A stretch of 64,000 nucleotides of DNA from Taylorella equigenitalis ATCC 35865. GTDB lineage: Bacteria > Pseudomonadota > Gammaproteobacteria > Burkholderiales > Burkholderiaceae_B. Location of the stretch: the NCBI RefSeq assembly GCF_000276685.1, contig NC_018108.1:1302001-1366000 (forward strand), written 5' to 3'. Both the position numbers and the translations under genes were made by a program. Shown in pieces: positions 18,957 through 28,663 of the stretch; position 1 is the first letter of the stretch, and each line of letters begins with the position of its first letter. The notes under the pieces were generated by a model. That model did no database searches, had not been told where the DNA came from, and saw only the letters and a list, made by a program, of their open reading frames with translations.

Positions 18957-19904
18957 ATGTCCTGTGAATGCCAAAGCTCTATACTACCTGATGGAGCAAA
19001 ATTCGGCTTATTTATTGAATCTGACCTTAAATCTGGGGATTACGAAGGCATTGCCAAAGCATGTATGGAAGCCTATTCCAAGCTTGTTCAAATCAAATCT
19101 CAGCATCCAAATGAGATGGTTGGAATGTCTATTGGATTTGGATCTAAGCTTTGGAACGTGTTCGCAAAAACAGTGGACAGTGTACGTGAGGGTGCTGAAA
19201 TTCGTGATTTTACACCGTATGGTGGGGGCTTAGCACCTGCTACGCAGCACGATTTATTTATTCATATCCAATCTATGCGTCAAGATTTAAATATTACTCT
19301 TGCAACACAAGTTTGGGATTTGTTTGATTCTTATCTTGAAGCTAAAGATGAGACACACGGTTATCGTTTATTGGAGAATCGTGGTCACGAGGGCTTTGTA
19401 GATGGGACAGAAAATCCTAAAGAAGCAGAAGCTGTTAAAGCTGCAGTTATAGCGGATGGCTGTTGTGATGCTGGTGGTAGTTATGTGATGGTGCAAAAAT
19501 ATATTCATGATATGAACAAGTGGAATGCCCTTTCAGAATCTACTCAAGAGGAAGCTGTTGGTCGCAGAAAAGAATCAGACGAAGAGATTGAAGATAAACT
19601 TATTGAATCGCATGTTGGTCGCACTGATATAAGTGAAGATGGGGAATCTTTGAAAGTACTCCGTAGAAGCCTACCTTGGGGCAAAGTATCTGGCGATCAT
19701 GGGCTTTTATATTGCTCTTACTGTGCTCGCCTGCACAATATCGATAAGCAGTTAAAAAGTATGTTCGGAGATTTAGATGGCAAAATTGATTTGCTAGTGC
19801 AACACTTTTCTAAAGCAGTTTCTGGTTCGTTTTATTTTGTACCGAATCAAGATAGATTGAGAAACTTAAAAGTGGAGGCGCGGAGCGGAGTCGAACCGCT
19901 CTAG
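18957..19904 (+). CDS. Dye-decolorizing-type heme peroxidase (YfeX-like)
   Basis: DyP-superfamily heme peroxidase of the YfeX/EfeB group, cytoplasmic (no signal peptide). 315 residues. The DyP signature GFVDGTENP (around residue 146-154; catalytic Asp and Arg environment) and HDLFIHI/SLPWG..SGDHGLLYCSYCA regions match YfeX closely; proximal heme His is expected in the ESHVGRTD segment. An AAGGAG ribosome-binding site sits 7 bases before the ATG. Homologues end about where this protein reads QDRLRNL; here the frame continues 11 codons into the antisense strand of tRNA-Cys, so the last residues (VEARSGVEPL) are a tRNA-derived tail. Confidence 0.92.
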   Translation: MSCECQSSILPDGAKFGLFIESDLKSGDYEGIAKACMEAYSKLVQIKSQHPNEMVGMSIGFGSKLWNVFAKTVDSVREGAEIRDFTPYGGGLAPATQHDLFIHIQSMRQDLNITLATQVWDLFDSYLEAKDETHGYRLLENRGHEGFVDGTENPKEAEAVKAAVIADGCCDAGGSYVMVQKYIHDMNKWNALSESTQEEAVGRRKESDEEIEDKLIESHVGRTDISEDGESLKVLRRSLPWGKVSGDHGLLYCSYCARLHNIDKQLKSMFGDLDGKIDLLVQHFSKAVSGSFYFVPNQDRLRNLKVEARSGVEPL

Positions 19905-19946
19905 ACGGATTTGCAATCCGCTGCATAACCGCTTTGCTACCGCGCC
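19873..19946 (-). tRNA. tRNA-Cys (GCA)
   Basis: 74-nt cloverleaf on the minus strand: acceptor GGCGCGG/CCGCGCC, discriminator U, encoded CCA (19875-19873), anticodon GCA in the loop TTGCAAA, T-loop GGTTCGACTC. A TATAAT box lies upstream around 19970-19964. The 3' half overlaps, in antisense, the 3' end of the DyP peroxidase frame. Confidence 0.95.
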
Positions 19947-19991
19947 ACAATTAAAGCTAATAATTATAACTTAAATTGTATTAGGAGCAAC

Positions 19992-20021
19992 AAAAAACGA
20001 GTCGCATTGACTCGTTTTTTT
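19992..20021 (-). terminator. Rho-independent terminator (bidirectional) after pstB
   Basis: Perfect 7-bp stem ACGAGTC-gcatt-GACTCGT (19997-20015) flanked by A6 on the left and T7 on the right, so it can work on both strands. It ends the pst operon (minus) and lies upstream of tRNA-Cys. Confidence 0.85.
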
Positions 20022-20063
20022 GTTAAAGAGTGGGCAATGCTTTTGCTTAGCCCATAGAACAAA

Positions 20064-20849
20064 CTAACCGAAACGACCAGTAATATAGTCTTGGGTAGCT
20101 TGCTCTTTAGGCGTGTGGAAAATTTGCTCAGTTTCACCGAATTCAATCAACTCACCAAGATACATATATGCGGTGTAATCAGAGCAACGTGCGGCTTGTT
20201 GCATGTTATGAGTAACTATCGCTACTGTATAGTCTTTCTTAAGTTCAGTGATAAGCTCTTCAATCTTAACTGTAGATATTGGGTCTAAAGCTGAACATGG
20301 TTCGTCTAGAAGAATTACCTCAGGTTTAACTGCTACACCACGTGCGATACAAAGACGTTGTTGCTGACCACCAGAAAGTCCAGAACCGCTTTGATCAAGT
20401 TTATCTTTAACTTCACCCCAAAGTGCAGCTTTCTCTAAAGCCCATCTAACGCGCTCATCCAAATCACTTTTAGAAAGCTTCTCAAATAAACGAACGCCGA
20501 AAGCAACGTTATCGTAAATGCTCATTGGGAATGGTGTAGGTTTTTGGAAAACCATACCAACTTTTGCACGAATAATTGAAATATCCGTTTTTGTAGTTAG
20601 TAGATTTTCTCCGTCCATATTGATTTCACCAGTGGCTCTTTGACCAGGGTAAAGTTCGAACATACGATTAAATGTACGTAATAGTGTAGATTTACCACAA
20701 CCTGATGGTCCAATAAACGCAGTTACACAATTACGTGGGATACGCATATTTACGTTTTTAATTGCGTGGAATGACCCGTAGTAGAAATCTAGATTTTTAA
20801 CTTCAATCTTAGTATCTGTTGGAGAGATTAGTTCATAAATAGTAGTCAT
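20064..20849 (-). CDS. pstB: Phosphate ABC transporter ATP-binding protein PstB
   Basis: ATPase of the high-affinity phosphate importer. 261 residues with Walker [13 protein letters not shown], signature [14 protein letters not shown] and Walker [13 protein letters not shown]. It ends the pstSCAB operon; phoU, which often follows, is absent and a terminator comes next. Confidence 0.98.
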   Translation of the reverse strand: MTTIYELISPTDTKIEVKNLDFYYGSFHAIKNVNMRIPRNCVTAFIGPSGCGKSTLLRTFNRMFELYPGQRATGEINMDGENLLTTKTDISIIRAKVGMVFQKPTPFPMSIYDNVAFGVRLFEKLSKSDLDERVRWALEKAALWGEVKDKLDQSGSGLSGGQQQRLCIARGVAVKPEVILLDEPCSALDPISTVKIEELITELKKDYTVAIVTHNMQQAARCSDYTAYMYLGELIEFGETEQIFHTPKEQATQDYITGRFG

Positions 20850-20881
20850 TTAGTATTTTCCTAAATCAATAAATCTGCGTA

Positions 20882-21778
20882 TTATTTTTTAAATAAGCTA
20901 CGGGCAATAATATTTAACCCCAACACAAATAGTGTAATGATAGTAGCACCTGCCCATGCCAGTGCATTCCAATCCACAAAAGGACTATCTGCATACTGAT
21001 AAATGGTAACTGGAAGGTTTGCCATCGCACTATTCATGTCTAAAGAACTGAATTGGTTGTTTAAGGCTGTGAACAGTAATGGTGCTGTTTCACCTAAAAT
21101 ACGTGCAATAGCTAAAAGAACGCCTGTAATAATACCTGCAATAGCCGCCCTATAACAAATCTTAGTAATCATTTTCCACTTAGGACAACCAAGTGCTACA
21201 GCAGCTTCACGTAAATTGTTAGGGATTAGCATAAGCATATTATCTGTAGTCCTAACTACAACTGGAATAAGAATAATTGCTAAAGCGGCAGAACCAGCCC
21301 ATCCAGAATAATGACCTTGTTGAGCTACAACTAATGCATATATAAATAGACCAATTACAATTGAAGGTGCAGATAACAACACATCATTTAGGAATCGTGT
21401 AGTAGGAGCTAACCAACCCCTTTGACCATATTCTGCAAGATATGTACCTGCTAAAACACCAATTGGTGTTCCAACAACAGTAGCCACAAAAGTCATCAAC
21501 AATGAACCCAAAATAGCATTGCGTAAGCCACCACCGCCACCAGGACCACTTGTAGGCTCAGTGAATAATTCTAAGTTTATAGCACCAGCCCCCTCAACTA
21601 TAAGCACCCAAATAATCCAAAAAAGCCAAAATAAACCAAAAGCCAATGTTAGGAAAGATAGCGTTAACATTATTATATTTGTTATACGACGCTTCTTAAA
21701 CAAAGGATTACTAACACTTATAGCACTGTTAGAAGATGCAGTATTATTTAAAGTAGGTTTTACTGTTTTCATTGCCAA
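20882..21778 (-). CDS. pstA: Phosphate ABC transporter permease PstA
   Basis: Inner-membrane permease subunit. 298 residues with six hydrophobic segments and the cytoplasmic EAA loop ([18 protein letters not shown]). A Gly-rich periplasmic stretch ([14 protein letters not shown]) is typical of PstA. Lies between pstC (9-base gap) and pstB. Confidence 0.97.
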   Translation of the reverse strand: MAMKTVKPTLNNTASSNSAISVSNPLFKKRRITNIIMLTLSFLTLAFGLFWLFWIIWVLIVEGAGAINLELFTEPTSGPGGGGGLRNAILGSLLMTFVATVVGTPIGVLAGTYLAEYGQRGWLAPTTRFLNDVLLSAPSIVIGLFIYALVVAQQGHYSGWAGSAALAIILIPVVVRTTDNMLMLIPNNLREAAVALGCPKWKMITKICYRAAIAGIITGVLLAIARILGETAPLLFTALNNQFSSLDMNSAMANLPVTIYQYADSPFVDWNALAWAGATIITLFVLGLNIIARSLFKK

Positions 21779-21787
21779 GCATCCAAA

Positions 21788-22747
21788 TTAAGATTTTTTA
21801 CCTTCTTTACGTTCCATTCTTGAGACCATCCAACGAGATAGTGCAAGTACAATAGTTGTAATCAAAAATAGAATTAAACCAAGCTCGATGAGGGCTGATT
21901 TTTGAATACCAGCTGCTTCATTAAATCCATTTGCAATTGCTGAAGCAATTGATGTGGCAGAATCATATAGACTAGTAGGTAAATTGAATGAGTTACCTAT
22001 AACTAGGGTAACAGCCATAGTCTCACCAAGGGCACGACCTAAACCCAACATAATACCGCCCACAACACCATTTTTAGTGTAAGGAAGCACTACCTTCCAC
22101 ATAACTTCCCAAGTTGTAGAACCTAGTCCATAGGCTGATTCTTTATGCATAGGAGGAACTACTTCGAATACATCGCGCATAATTGAGGCAATATATGGAA
22201 TGACCATAATTGCAAGTATCAGACTTGCAGTAAATAACCCGATACCCATCGGGGCACCCTGAAATAAAAAACCGATTAGTGGTAGGTTTCCGAATGTTTT
22301 AATAATGAATGGTTGCACATTATTTGCATACCATGGAGCGAAAATAAACAAGCCCCACATACCATAAATAATAGATGGAATTGCCGCTAGCATCTCAACA
22401 GCAGTACCCAAGGGTCTACGTAACCAAATAGGTGACAATTCAGTTAAGAACATTGCAATACCAAATGAAACCGGGATAGCAATTAGTAATGCAATAAAAG
22501 ACGTTATTAATGTACCTATAATTGGAGCTACGGCACCATAGATATCATTTTGTGGGTCCCAATCATTAGTCCATAAAAATGAAAATCCCCACTTATAGAT
22601 AGAATCACGGCTCTCCCAAAGTAGAGACAACAATATAGCCGCTAGAAGTATAAATACGAAAAATGCCATCAAACGAGTTGCATTGGCAAATAATCCATCT
22701 AAAAGAACTCCACGACTTTGCGTATTTTTTGCGTCTTTAGTTTGCAT
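21788..22747 (-). CDS. pstC: Phosphate ABC transporter permease PstC
   Basis: Second permease of the Pst importer. 319 residues, six hydrophobic segments, periplasmic loop [15 protein letters not shown] and cytoplasmic coupling loop [20 protein letters not shown]. Preceded by a strong hairpin in the gap after pstS. Confidence 0.97.
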   Translation of the reverse strand: MQTKDAKNTQSRGVLLDGLFANATRLMAFFVFILLAAILLSLLWESRDSIYKWGFSFLWTNDWDPQNDIYGAVAPIIGTLITSFIALLIAIPVSFGIAMFLTELSPIWLRRPLGTAVEMLAAIPSIIYGMWGLFIFAPWYANNVQPFIIKTFGNLPLIGFLFQGAPMGIGLFTASLILAIMVIPYIASIMRDVFEVVPPMHKESAYGLGSTTWEVMWKVVLPYTKNGVVGGIMLGLGRALGETMAVTLVIGNSFNLPTSLYDSATSIASAIANGFNEAAGIQKSALIELGLILFLITTIVLALSRWMVSRMERKEGKKS

Positions 22748-22768
22748 AATTAATGATGAATTAAACTT

Positions 22769-22805
22769 AAAATAAAAACATGGCAGTCACCTAGACCGCC
22801 ATGTT
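22769..22805 (-). terminator. Hairpin with T-tract between pstS and pstC (attenuating terminator)
   Basis: 12-bp stem with one G-U pair (22777-22788 with 22794-22805), followed on the minus strand by a T-rich tract. Such a partial terminator would leave pstS more abundant than the membrane and ATPase subunits, as expected for a periplasmic binding protein (inference). Confidence 0.75.
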
Positions 22806-22837
22806 CGCTAATCTTAGATCATTAGATTAATTTCTAA

Positions 22838-23878
22838 TTACCAGATTGATTGACCATCAGCAGTTTTAAGCTGAGCTTTCCATTCTTCACGGATAGCGTT
22901 AGTCACTGCATCTGGAAGTGGAACGTAATCTAAGTCAGAAGCAGTTTTTGCACCTTTAGACCAAGCATAGTCGAAGAATTGAAGAGCTGTTTTAACTTGC
23001 TCAGGTTTTTCAACTTGTTTGTGAACTAGAATGAAAGTAGCAGAAGTCATAGGCCAGCTATCAGCACCTGGTTCGTTAGTAAGAACTACACCCATACCAG
23101 GAGTACCTTTCCAGTCAGCACTAGAAGCAGCTGCAGCGAAAGTAGATTGTTCAGGTTGAACAACTTTACCTTCAGCATTTTGCATACCAGTCCAAGCTAA
23201 ACCATTTTGTTTAGCATATGCATATTCAACATAACCGATAGAGAAAGGGATTTTAGAAACTAGACCAGCAACACCACCGTTACCTTTACCACCTTGACCT
23301 ACAGGCCATTTAACAGATTTACCTTCACCTACTGAGTTTTTCCAGTCAGCAGAAACTTTAGAAAGGTAGTTAGTGAAACCGAAAGAAGTACCAGAAGAAT
23401 CAGAACGGTGAACAACGATGATATCAGCGTCTGGAAGGCTAACGTTGCTGTTTAATGCAGCGATTTTAGCGTCATTCCATTTTTTGATTTTGCCTAAGAA
23501 GATGTCAGCAAGAACTTCACCGTTAAGGATAAGTTGACCAGGTTTAACGCCAGTGATGTTTACTACAGCAACTGTACCACCAACAACAGATGGGAATTGG
23601 AATAAACCGTTTTCTTCAAGTTTATCAGCACTCATAGGGTCATCAGAACCTGCGAAATCTACAGTTTTACCGATGATAGCTTTTTGACCGCCACCAGAAC
23701 CGATAGATTGATAATTGATTTTGTTACCTGTTTCTTTTTCGAAATCAGTAGCCCATTTAGAATAAACTGGGTATGGGAAAGATGCACCAGCACCAGTAAC
23801 TTCAACTGCTTGTACAGCGAAAGAAGCAGTGCTAAGAGCAACTGCTACAGTAATACCTTTTAATGCGTGTTTTAACAT
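22838..23878 (-). CDS. pstS: Periplasmic phosphate-binding protein PstS
   Basis: High-affinity phosphate receptor of the Pst importer. 346 residues: signal peptide about 1-24 (ALKGITVAVALSTASFAVQA), mature start VEVTGAGASFPYPVYSKW, and the phosphate-binding HRSDSSGTSFGFTNYL. First gene of pstSCAB, with a Pho box upstream. Confidence 0.98.
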   Translation of the reverse strand: MLKHALKGITVAVALSTASFAVQAVEVTGAGASFPYPVYSKWATDFEKETGNKINYQSIGSGGGQKAIIGKTVDFAGSDDPMSADKLEENGLFQFPSVVGGTVAVVNITGVKPGQLILNGEVLADIFLGKIKKWNDAKIAALNSNVSLPDADIIVVHRSDSSGTSFGFTNYLSKVSADWKNSVGEGKSVKWPVGQGGKGNGGVAGLVSKIPFSIGYVEYAYAKQNGLAWTGMQNAEGKVVQPEQSTFAAAASSADWKGTPGMGVVLTNEPGADSWPMTSATFILVHKQVEKPEQVKTALQFFDYAWSKGAKTASDLDYVPLPDAVTNAIREEWKAQLKTADGQSIW

Positions 23879-23969
23879 AGTAGTAAGTCCTTAAACTAGG
23901 ATAAATCCATATAATTGAAAGAAAGTATCAGGGTCCTCCCTGACTTGAGCTTAATGTTAAGTTTGAAAT

Positions 23970-23987
23970 ATGACGTGAATATGACAT
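23970..23987 (-). promoter_or_regulatory. Pho box upstream of pstS
   Basis: Minus strand ATGTCATATTCACGTCAT: two TGTCAT-like 7-mers (TGTCAT, CGTCAT) at the 11-base spacing of the PhoB consensus, about 90 bases before the pstS ATG. PhoB induction under phosphate starvation is inferred. Confidence 0.75.
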
Positions 23988-24058
23988 TTGTGATAAAACG
24001 TTAATTCATTTAGAAACCGAATAAGTTAAAATGTTGCAAAAATTATGGAATACGAACT

Positions 24059-25549
24059 ATGAATTCAGGTCAGCTTTTAGCTGCAGTAGACTTAGGATCA
24101 AACAGCTTTAGGCTATCAGTTGGTCGCGTGGTGGAGTTGAGTAATGGACTTCGTCAAATTTACTCTATCGATAGACTTAAAGAAACTGTTCGGCTAGCTG
24201 CAGGTTTGGATAGTGACCTGATATTGGATGATACTGCTATTTGGAGGGCTGAGTCTGTATTAAAAATGTTCGGTGAGAGAATTAAAGACTTCCCACCTCA
24301 GAACGTTAGGGCAGTTGCCACTAATACTTTTCGAGTAGCAAAAAATGCCCACAAGTTACTGAAAGTATCAGAAGCAGCTCTTGGATTTCCTATTGAAGTT
24401 ATTTCAGGCCAGGAAGAAGCAAGGCTTATATTCTCAGGTGTTGCCCACGAACTACCTCCGTCAAAAGATAATCGACTTGTAGTGGATATTGGCGGTGGAT
24501 CTACAGAGTTTATTATTGGCTCTGGATTAGAACCAGTTATTATGACTTCACTTCATATGGGGTGCGTAAGTTATACAAAAAAATTTTTTCCAAATCGTGA
24601 ACTTACAGAAAGGGCTTTTGCACAGGCTGAATTAGCGGCCTCTAAGGAACTTGAAGTAATTAGAAAATCGTATAGTAACATTGGGTGGAAGCAGGCGTTT
24701 GGCTCTTCTGGTACAGCTAAAGCGTTAGTCGCAGTATTGGAAGACACTGGATTTTCATCCAAGGGAATTACGCTTGATGGTATGGCTAAACTTAAAAAGA
24801 CCATGATTAAATACGGTCAGAACTATTCTCATCATGTGCTTGGACTCAAAACTGATAGGATAGAGGTATTGCCAGCAGGTCTATCAATTATGATAGCTAT
24901 ATTTAAGACTCTTGCCATAAAACAAATGCACCAAGGAGAAGGTGCTCTAAGAGTCGGAGTCTTGTACGATATGCTAGGTAGAAGAGATGCGACGGACAAA
25001 CGGGACGAAACCGTAGACCTCTTCATGCAGAGATATCACATCGATAAGCGACAAGCGATCCGTGTAGAAAAACTTGCACTTGATCTTTTCGACGACCTAA
25101 ATACCTCAGACGATGAATCAAGAAAATATTTAACCTGGGCGGCTAAACTTCATGAAATTGGCTTAAGCATATCGCAATCTTCATACCATAAGCATACGGC
25201 CTATGTATTGGAAAATGCCGATTTGCCAGGATTTTCAAAGGATGAGCAAAAGAATCTTGCACTGATTTCCCTTATGCATAATGGCTCTCTAAATAAGATA
25301 GATCTCGATTCACTTGAGGTTAATAAGGTGAGAGCGATATTATGCCTTAGATTAGCAGTACTTTTTTCAAGAAGCCGTCAGGACAATGGTCTTCACGAAA
25401 TCACACTAACACATAAAAAAGAAAAATCCTTCGTAATTGTTATTCCGAAGGATTGGATATCTCTACATCCACTAACAAAATATAGTTTAAATCTAGAAGC
25501 TGAACAGTGGCTTAACGTTGGATATCAACTCAAAATCAAAAATTCGTAA
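24059..25549 (+). CDS. ppx: Exopolyphosphatase (Ppx/GppA family)
   Basis: Releases phosphate from polyphosphate (or converts pppGpp to ppGpp). 496 residues: actin-like ATPase fold with AAVDLGSNSFRLSVGR at 9-24, VVDIGGGSTEFIIG (about 140) and SSGTAKAL, plus an HD-like C-terminal domain (AAKLHEIG, ISLMHNGS). Divergent from pstS, so phosphate uptake and polyphosphate use sit back to back. Confidence 0.93.
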   Translation: MNSGQLLAAVDLGSNSFRLSVGRVVELSNGLRQIYSIDRLKETVRLAAGLDSDLILDDTAIWRAESVLKMFGERIKDFPPQNVRAVATNTFRVAKNAHKLLKVSEAALGFPIEVISGQEEARLIFSGVAHELPPSKDNRLVVDIGGGSTEFIIGSGLEPVIMTSLHMGCVSYTKKFFPNRELTERAFAQAELAASKELEVIRKSYSNIGWKQAFGSSGTAKALVAVLEDTGFSSKGITLDGMAKLKKTMIKYGQNYSHHVLGLKTDRIEVLPAGLSIMIAIFKTLAIKQMHQGEGALRVGVLYDMLGRRDATDKRDETVDLFMQRYHIDKRQAIRVEKLALDLFDDLNTSDDESRKYLTWAAKLHEIGLSISQSSYHKHTAYVLENADLPGFSKDEQKNLALISLMHNGSLNKIDLDSLEVNKVRAILCLRLAVLFSRSRQDNGLHEITLTHKKEKSFVIVIPKDWISLHPLTKYSLNLEAEQWLNVGYQLKIKNS

Positions 25550-25581
25550 TTCTAGTTAAAGCCACTTCTAGTTAAAACCAC
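25550..25581. repeat. Two tandem 16-bp repeats after ppx
   Basis: TTCTAGTTAAAGCCAC followed directly by TTCTAGTTAAAACCAC (one mismatch), starting right after the ppx stop codon. Probably a local duplication; no function visible. Confidence 0.6.
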
Positions 25582-25645
25582 TGCAAATCTACATGCAATT
25601 AGAAATATCATGTCAAACTAAAAACTCTACCCACGACCTCTGATC

Positions 25646-26428
25646 TTAGCAAGTGACCTCATTTGCAAATTGATCAAACTGTTTATAGTATCTCTTATCC
25701 ATTGCATGCTTATCAATAATAATTGGAAAATCGCATGAATTAAAACTTTCATCGTAGGTTGGTTTTCCACAAATAAAAGCACCAACTTTGATATACCCTT
25801 TTATCAAAGAGTGAAATTTTGTTTGGTTTTCAGTATCCTCTGGCAACGATTCCAGCTTCTCGATTGGGTATGGATTAAGAGGAACAACCTGTGCTCTGTC
25901 TGGATGCTGAGCCATCTCATCTTTAGTAAAACGCCAAACCTCTGCTGCTTGAAAGCCCCCGTCAGCCAAACTAACACTTGCACATCCAAGCATATACCTA
26001 GCATCATAAAAATCCATGTATTTTGCCAGCCCAGCCCACAAAAGCATAATCACTGAACCCGACCTGTAGTCACTATGAGTGCACGAACGACCACATTCAG
26101 CTAACAAATGTCTAATGTCATTTAAGCTTTCAATATTAAACTCGCCCTCAGAGTAGTATTTGCCAGCCTTAACAGCATTTTTAGGACTTAATACGCGATA
26201 TGTGCCAACGACTATTTTTTTATCGTTGTCTATAACCATCAAATGATCGCAAAAATCATCAAAGTAATCTACGTCTATACCCTCGCGATCGAATTTCACA
26301 CCTAACTCAGATGAATAAATTTCGTATCGCAATCTTTGAAGCGATTCCACCTCTTCAGGACTGGTGGCAATGCTTAAGGTAAAACTCGGTTCCCTGGTTG
26401 TTGCTTGCGTTGTAAGTAGTTCACGCAT
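25646..26428 (-). CDS. GNAT-fold acyltransferase, OlsB-like (L-ornithine N-acyltransferase)
   Basis: 260 residues of the hemolysin-type acyltransferase family that includes OlsB, which N-acylates ornithine from acyl-ACP in ornithine-lipid synthesis. Typical features: SLQRLRYEIYSSELGV near residue 30, DYFDDFCDHLMVID, the acyl-donor region ECGRSCTHSDYRSGSVIMLLW and LGCASVSL. No OlsA (lyso-lipid acyltransferase) gene is adjacent, so substrate is inferred from family resemblance. It follows glmM by 12 bases at the end of the ftsH-folP-glmM operon. Confidence 0.75.
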   Translation of the reverse strand: MRELLTTQATTREPSFTLSIATSPEEVESLQRLRYEIYSSELGVKFDREGIDVDYFDDFCDHLMVIDNDKKIVVGTYRVLSPKNAVKAGKYYSEGEFNIESLNDIRHLLAECGRSCTHSDYRSGSVIMLLWAGLAKYMDFYDARYMLGCASVSLADGGFQAAEVWRFTKDEMAQHPDRAQVVPLNPYPIEKLESLPEDTENQTKFHSLIKGYIKVGAFICGKPTYDESFNSCDFPIIIDKHAMDKRYYKQFDQFANEVTC

Positions 26429-26440
26429 ATTATTATTTCC

Positions 26441-27814
26441 TTAATTTGAAATGCTCAAATCTATAGCAGCTAATTCATCTACTGCTGATTGAGCTACTTT
26501 TTCATCTTCCGCCTCAACCATAAGTCTTAGTTTAGGCTCTGTACCTGATGGTCTAATTAAAACCCTACCTCTAGATCCTAACTGTGCCTTAATTTCATCA
26601 ACTTTAGCTACAAGCGGACGGCAGTTCTCCCAATTAAAACCTTTTTCACAAGGTACACTAATCATAGCTTGCGGATACATATTTAAATCCGAAAGCCAAT
26701 CTTTTAAAGATGAATTATTTCTAACAGTTCCTCTTAAAACTTGCAATGCAGAAATTATGCCATCACCTGTAGTGTGCTGATCTAGACATAATATATGTCC
26801 TGAACTCTCACCACCAAGCTTCCAACCCTTATCCAAAAGATCCTGCATTACATAACGATCACCAACTTTAGATCTTTTAAGCGGAATACCTAGTTCATTC
26901 AGTCGCTTTTCTAGACCGTAGTTAGTCATTAAAGTACCCACTACTCCATCTAAAGCATATAACTGATTACGCCCCAAACGCTCATAGCGAGAAAGTCTAT
27001 CTTTAACGATAGCGTACAAAAGCTGATCACCATTATAGATTGTGCCGTCATTATCACACATAACAATGCGATCGGCATCTCCATCTAATGCAATACCATA
27101 ATCAGCATTGTTTTTAAGCACTTCTTGAGCTATAGATTCTGGATACAAAGTGCCCATACCATCATTGATATTAAATCCATTAGGATCATCGCCTATAGAA
27201 ATAACTTCAGCCCCAAGTTCTTGAAATACTGGAGTGGCAATACGATAAGCCGCCCCATGAGCAGCATCAACCACAATTTTTAGACCTCGTAAATTCAAGT
27301 CTCCAGCAAATGTACTCTTGCAAAACTCAATATATCTACCAGAAGCATCACTAATACGACGAGCTTTTCCGATATCATCAGAGCCAACACAACCCAATGG
27401 CTCATCTATTAAGTTTTCAATCTGAAGCTCAACTTCATCAGGTAATTTAGTACCTTCGCCTGAAAAGAATTTTATACCATTATCGTAATATGGATTATGT
27501 GATGCACTGATAACAATGCCAGCATCTAATCTAAATGCTTTAGTTAAGTAGGCAACAGCTGGAGTTGGTATAGGACCTGCTAATAATACGTCGATACCAG
27601 CTGCAGATAATCCTGCTTCTAAAGCCGATTCAAGCATATATCCTGAAACTCGAGTATCCTTTCCTATGAGTACAGTTGGTCTATTAGAATTTTTGTGTTC
27701 TCTAGTTAAAACCTTACCTGCCGCATATCCCAGCCTCAGTGCAAATTCTGCATTTATGGTGTCCCCGCCTACTTCGCCTCTGACCCCATCTGTTCCAAAA
27801 TACTTCCTACTCAT
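26441..27814 (-). CDS. glmM: Phosphoglucosamine mutase
   Basis: Interconverts GlcN-6-P and GlcN-1-P for peptidoglycan and LPS precursors. 457 residues with the phospho-Ser loop ISASHNPYYDNGIKFF (catalytic Ser about residue 104), metal loop ALDGDADR, sugar-binding GGESSGHI and phosphate-binding RPSGTEPKLR. Its start overlaps the folP stop by 4 bases (ATGA). Confidence 0.98.
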   Translation of the reverse strand: MSRKYFGTDGVRGEVGGDTINAEFALRLGYAAGKVLTREHKNSNRPTVLIGKDTRVSGYMLESALEAGLSAAGIDVLLAGPIPTPAVAYLTKAFRLDAGIVISASHNPYYDNGIKFFSGEGTKLPDEVELQIENLIDEPLGCVGSDDIGKARRISDASGRYIEFCKSTFAGDLNLRGLKIVVDAAHGAAYRIATPVFQELGAEVISIGDDPNGFNINDGMGTLYPESIAQEVLKNNADYGIALDGDADRIVMCDNDGTIYNGDQLLYAIVKDRLSRYERLGRNQLYALDGVVGTLMTNYGLEKRLNELGIPLKRSKVGDRYVMQDLLDKGWKLGGESSGHILCLDQHTTGDGIISALQVLRGTVRNNSSLKDWLSDLNMYPQAMISVPCEKGFNWENCRPLVAKVDEIKAQLGSRGRVLIRPSGTEPKLRLMVEAEDEKVAQSAVDELAAIDLSISN

Positions 27815-28662
27815 GATCTTCTATTTTTAATTATCATGTCTCTAATCTTAAAAGCTTGCCTAGTTTCTAGTACATCATGAACGCGAATTATATGAGCACC
27901 AAGATCTAAACCAACCATTGCACCGTACACACTAGCTATTACACGCTCTTGAGGCGGAACATTAATAACACTACCAAGCATACCCTTCCGAGAAATCCCT
28001 AAAAGTATGGCATAACCTAAATCTTTTAAAGAATCTAAATTTGCGAGAAGCTCATAATTTTGAATTAGAGTTTTACCAAAACCACATCCAGGATCGATGC
28101 AGATTCTATTACTGGCAATGCCCCCTTTTTCAGCCTCTTTCGCCCTTTGTAGCAAAAAATTTTTCATAAATTCAACTACATCGCCACCGTAATCTGGAGG
28201 GCTTAACTGCATAGTTTTAGGATCACCATGCATATGCATAATGCAAACGCCTGCCTTTGAATACTTAGCTATTACTTCGATGGCACCATCTTTTTGAAGA
28301 CCATAGACGTCATTAATCATATCCGCACCAGCATCCAAAGCCAGTTTCATAACTTCAGGCTTAAAAGTATCAACCGATAAGGGAACATTTGTATTTTTTA
28401 AACCCTCAATAACTGGCAAAATTCTAGCTAATTCATCCTCAGCACTAACAGGGTTAGATCCTGGACGGGTTGATTCTCCGCCAATATCCAATATATCAGC
28501 TCCATCCTCTATAAGTTTTAGAGCATGGGCTATAGCAGTGTCAGTAGTAGCGTGTAGACCACCATCAGAAAACGAATCAGGGGTAACATTAACTATACCC
28601 ATGATTCGTGGGGTTGATTCAATGTCGATTTCGAATCGACCACATAAAAACGGAGAAACCAT
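27811..28662 (-). CDS. folP: Dihydropteroate synthase
   Basis: Joins p-aminobenzoate to the pterin diphosphate in folate synthesis; target of sulfonamides. 283 residues with both family signatures: IMGIVNVTPDSFSDGG and DIGGESTRPGS. Placed between ftsH (1-base gap) and glmM (4-base overlap), the standard proteobacterial order. Confidence 0.98.
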   Translation of the reverse strand: MVSPFLCGRFEIDIESTPRIMGIVNVTPDSFSDGGLHATTDTAIAHALKLIEDGADILDIGGESTRPGSNPVSAEDELARILPVIEGLKNTNVPLSVDTFKPEVMKLALDAGADMINDVYGLQKDGAIEVIAKYSKAGVCIMHMHGDPKTMQLSPPDYGGDVVEFMKNFLLQRAKEAEKGGIASNRICIDPGCGFGKTLIQNYELLANLDSLKDLGYAILLGISRKGMLGSVINVPPQERVIASVYGAMVGLDLGAHIIRVHDVLETRQAFKIRDMIIKNRRS

Positions 28663-28663
28663 A

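Noticed and set aside
19992-20021. Hairpin as the terminator of the DyP peroxidase
   Set aside because: It lies beyond tRNA-Cys on the opposite strand; its position fits the pst operon, though it could act on both strands.
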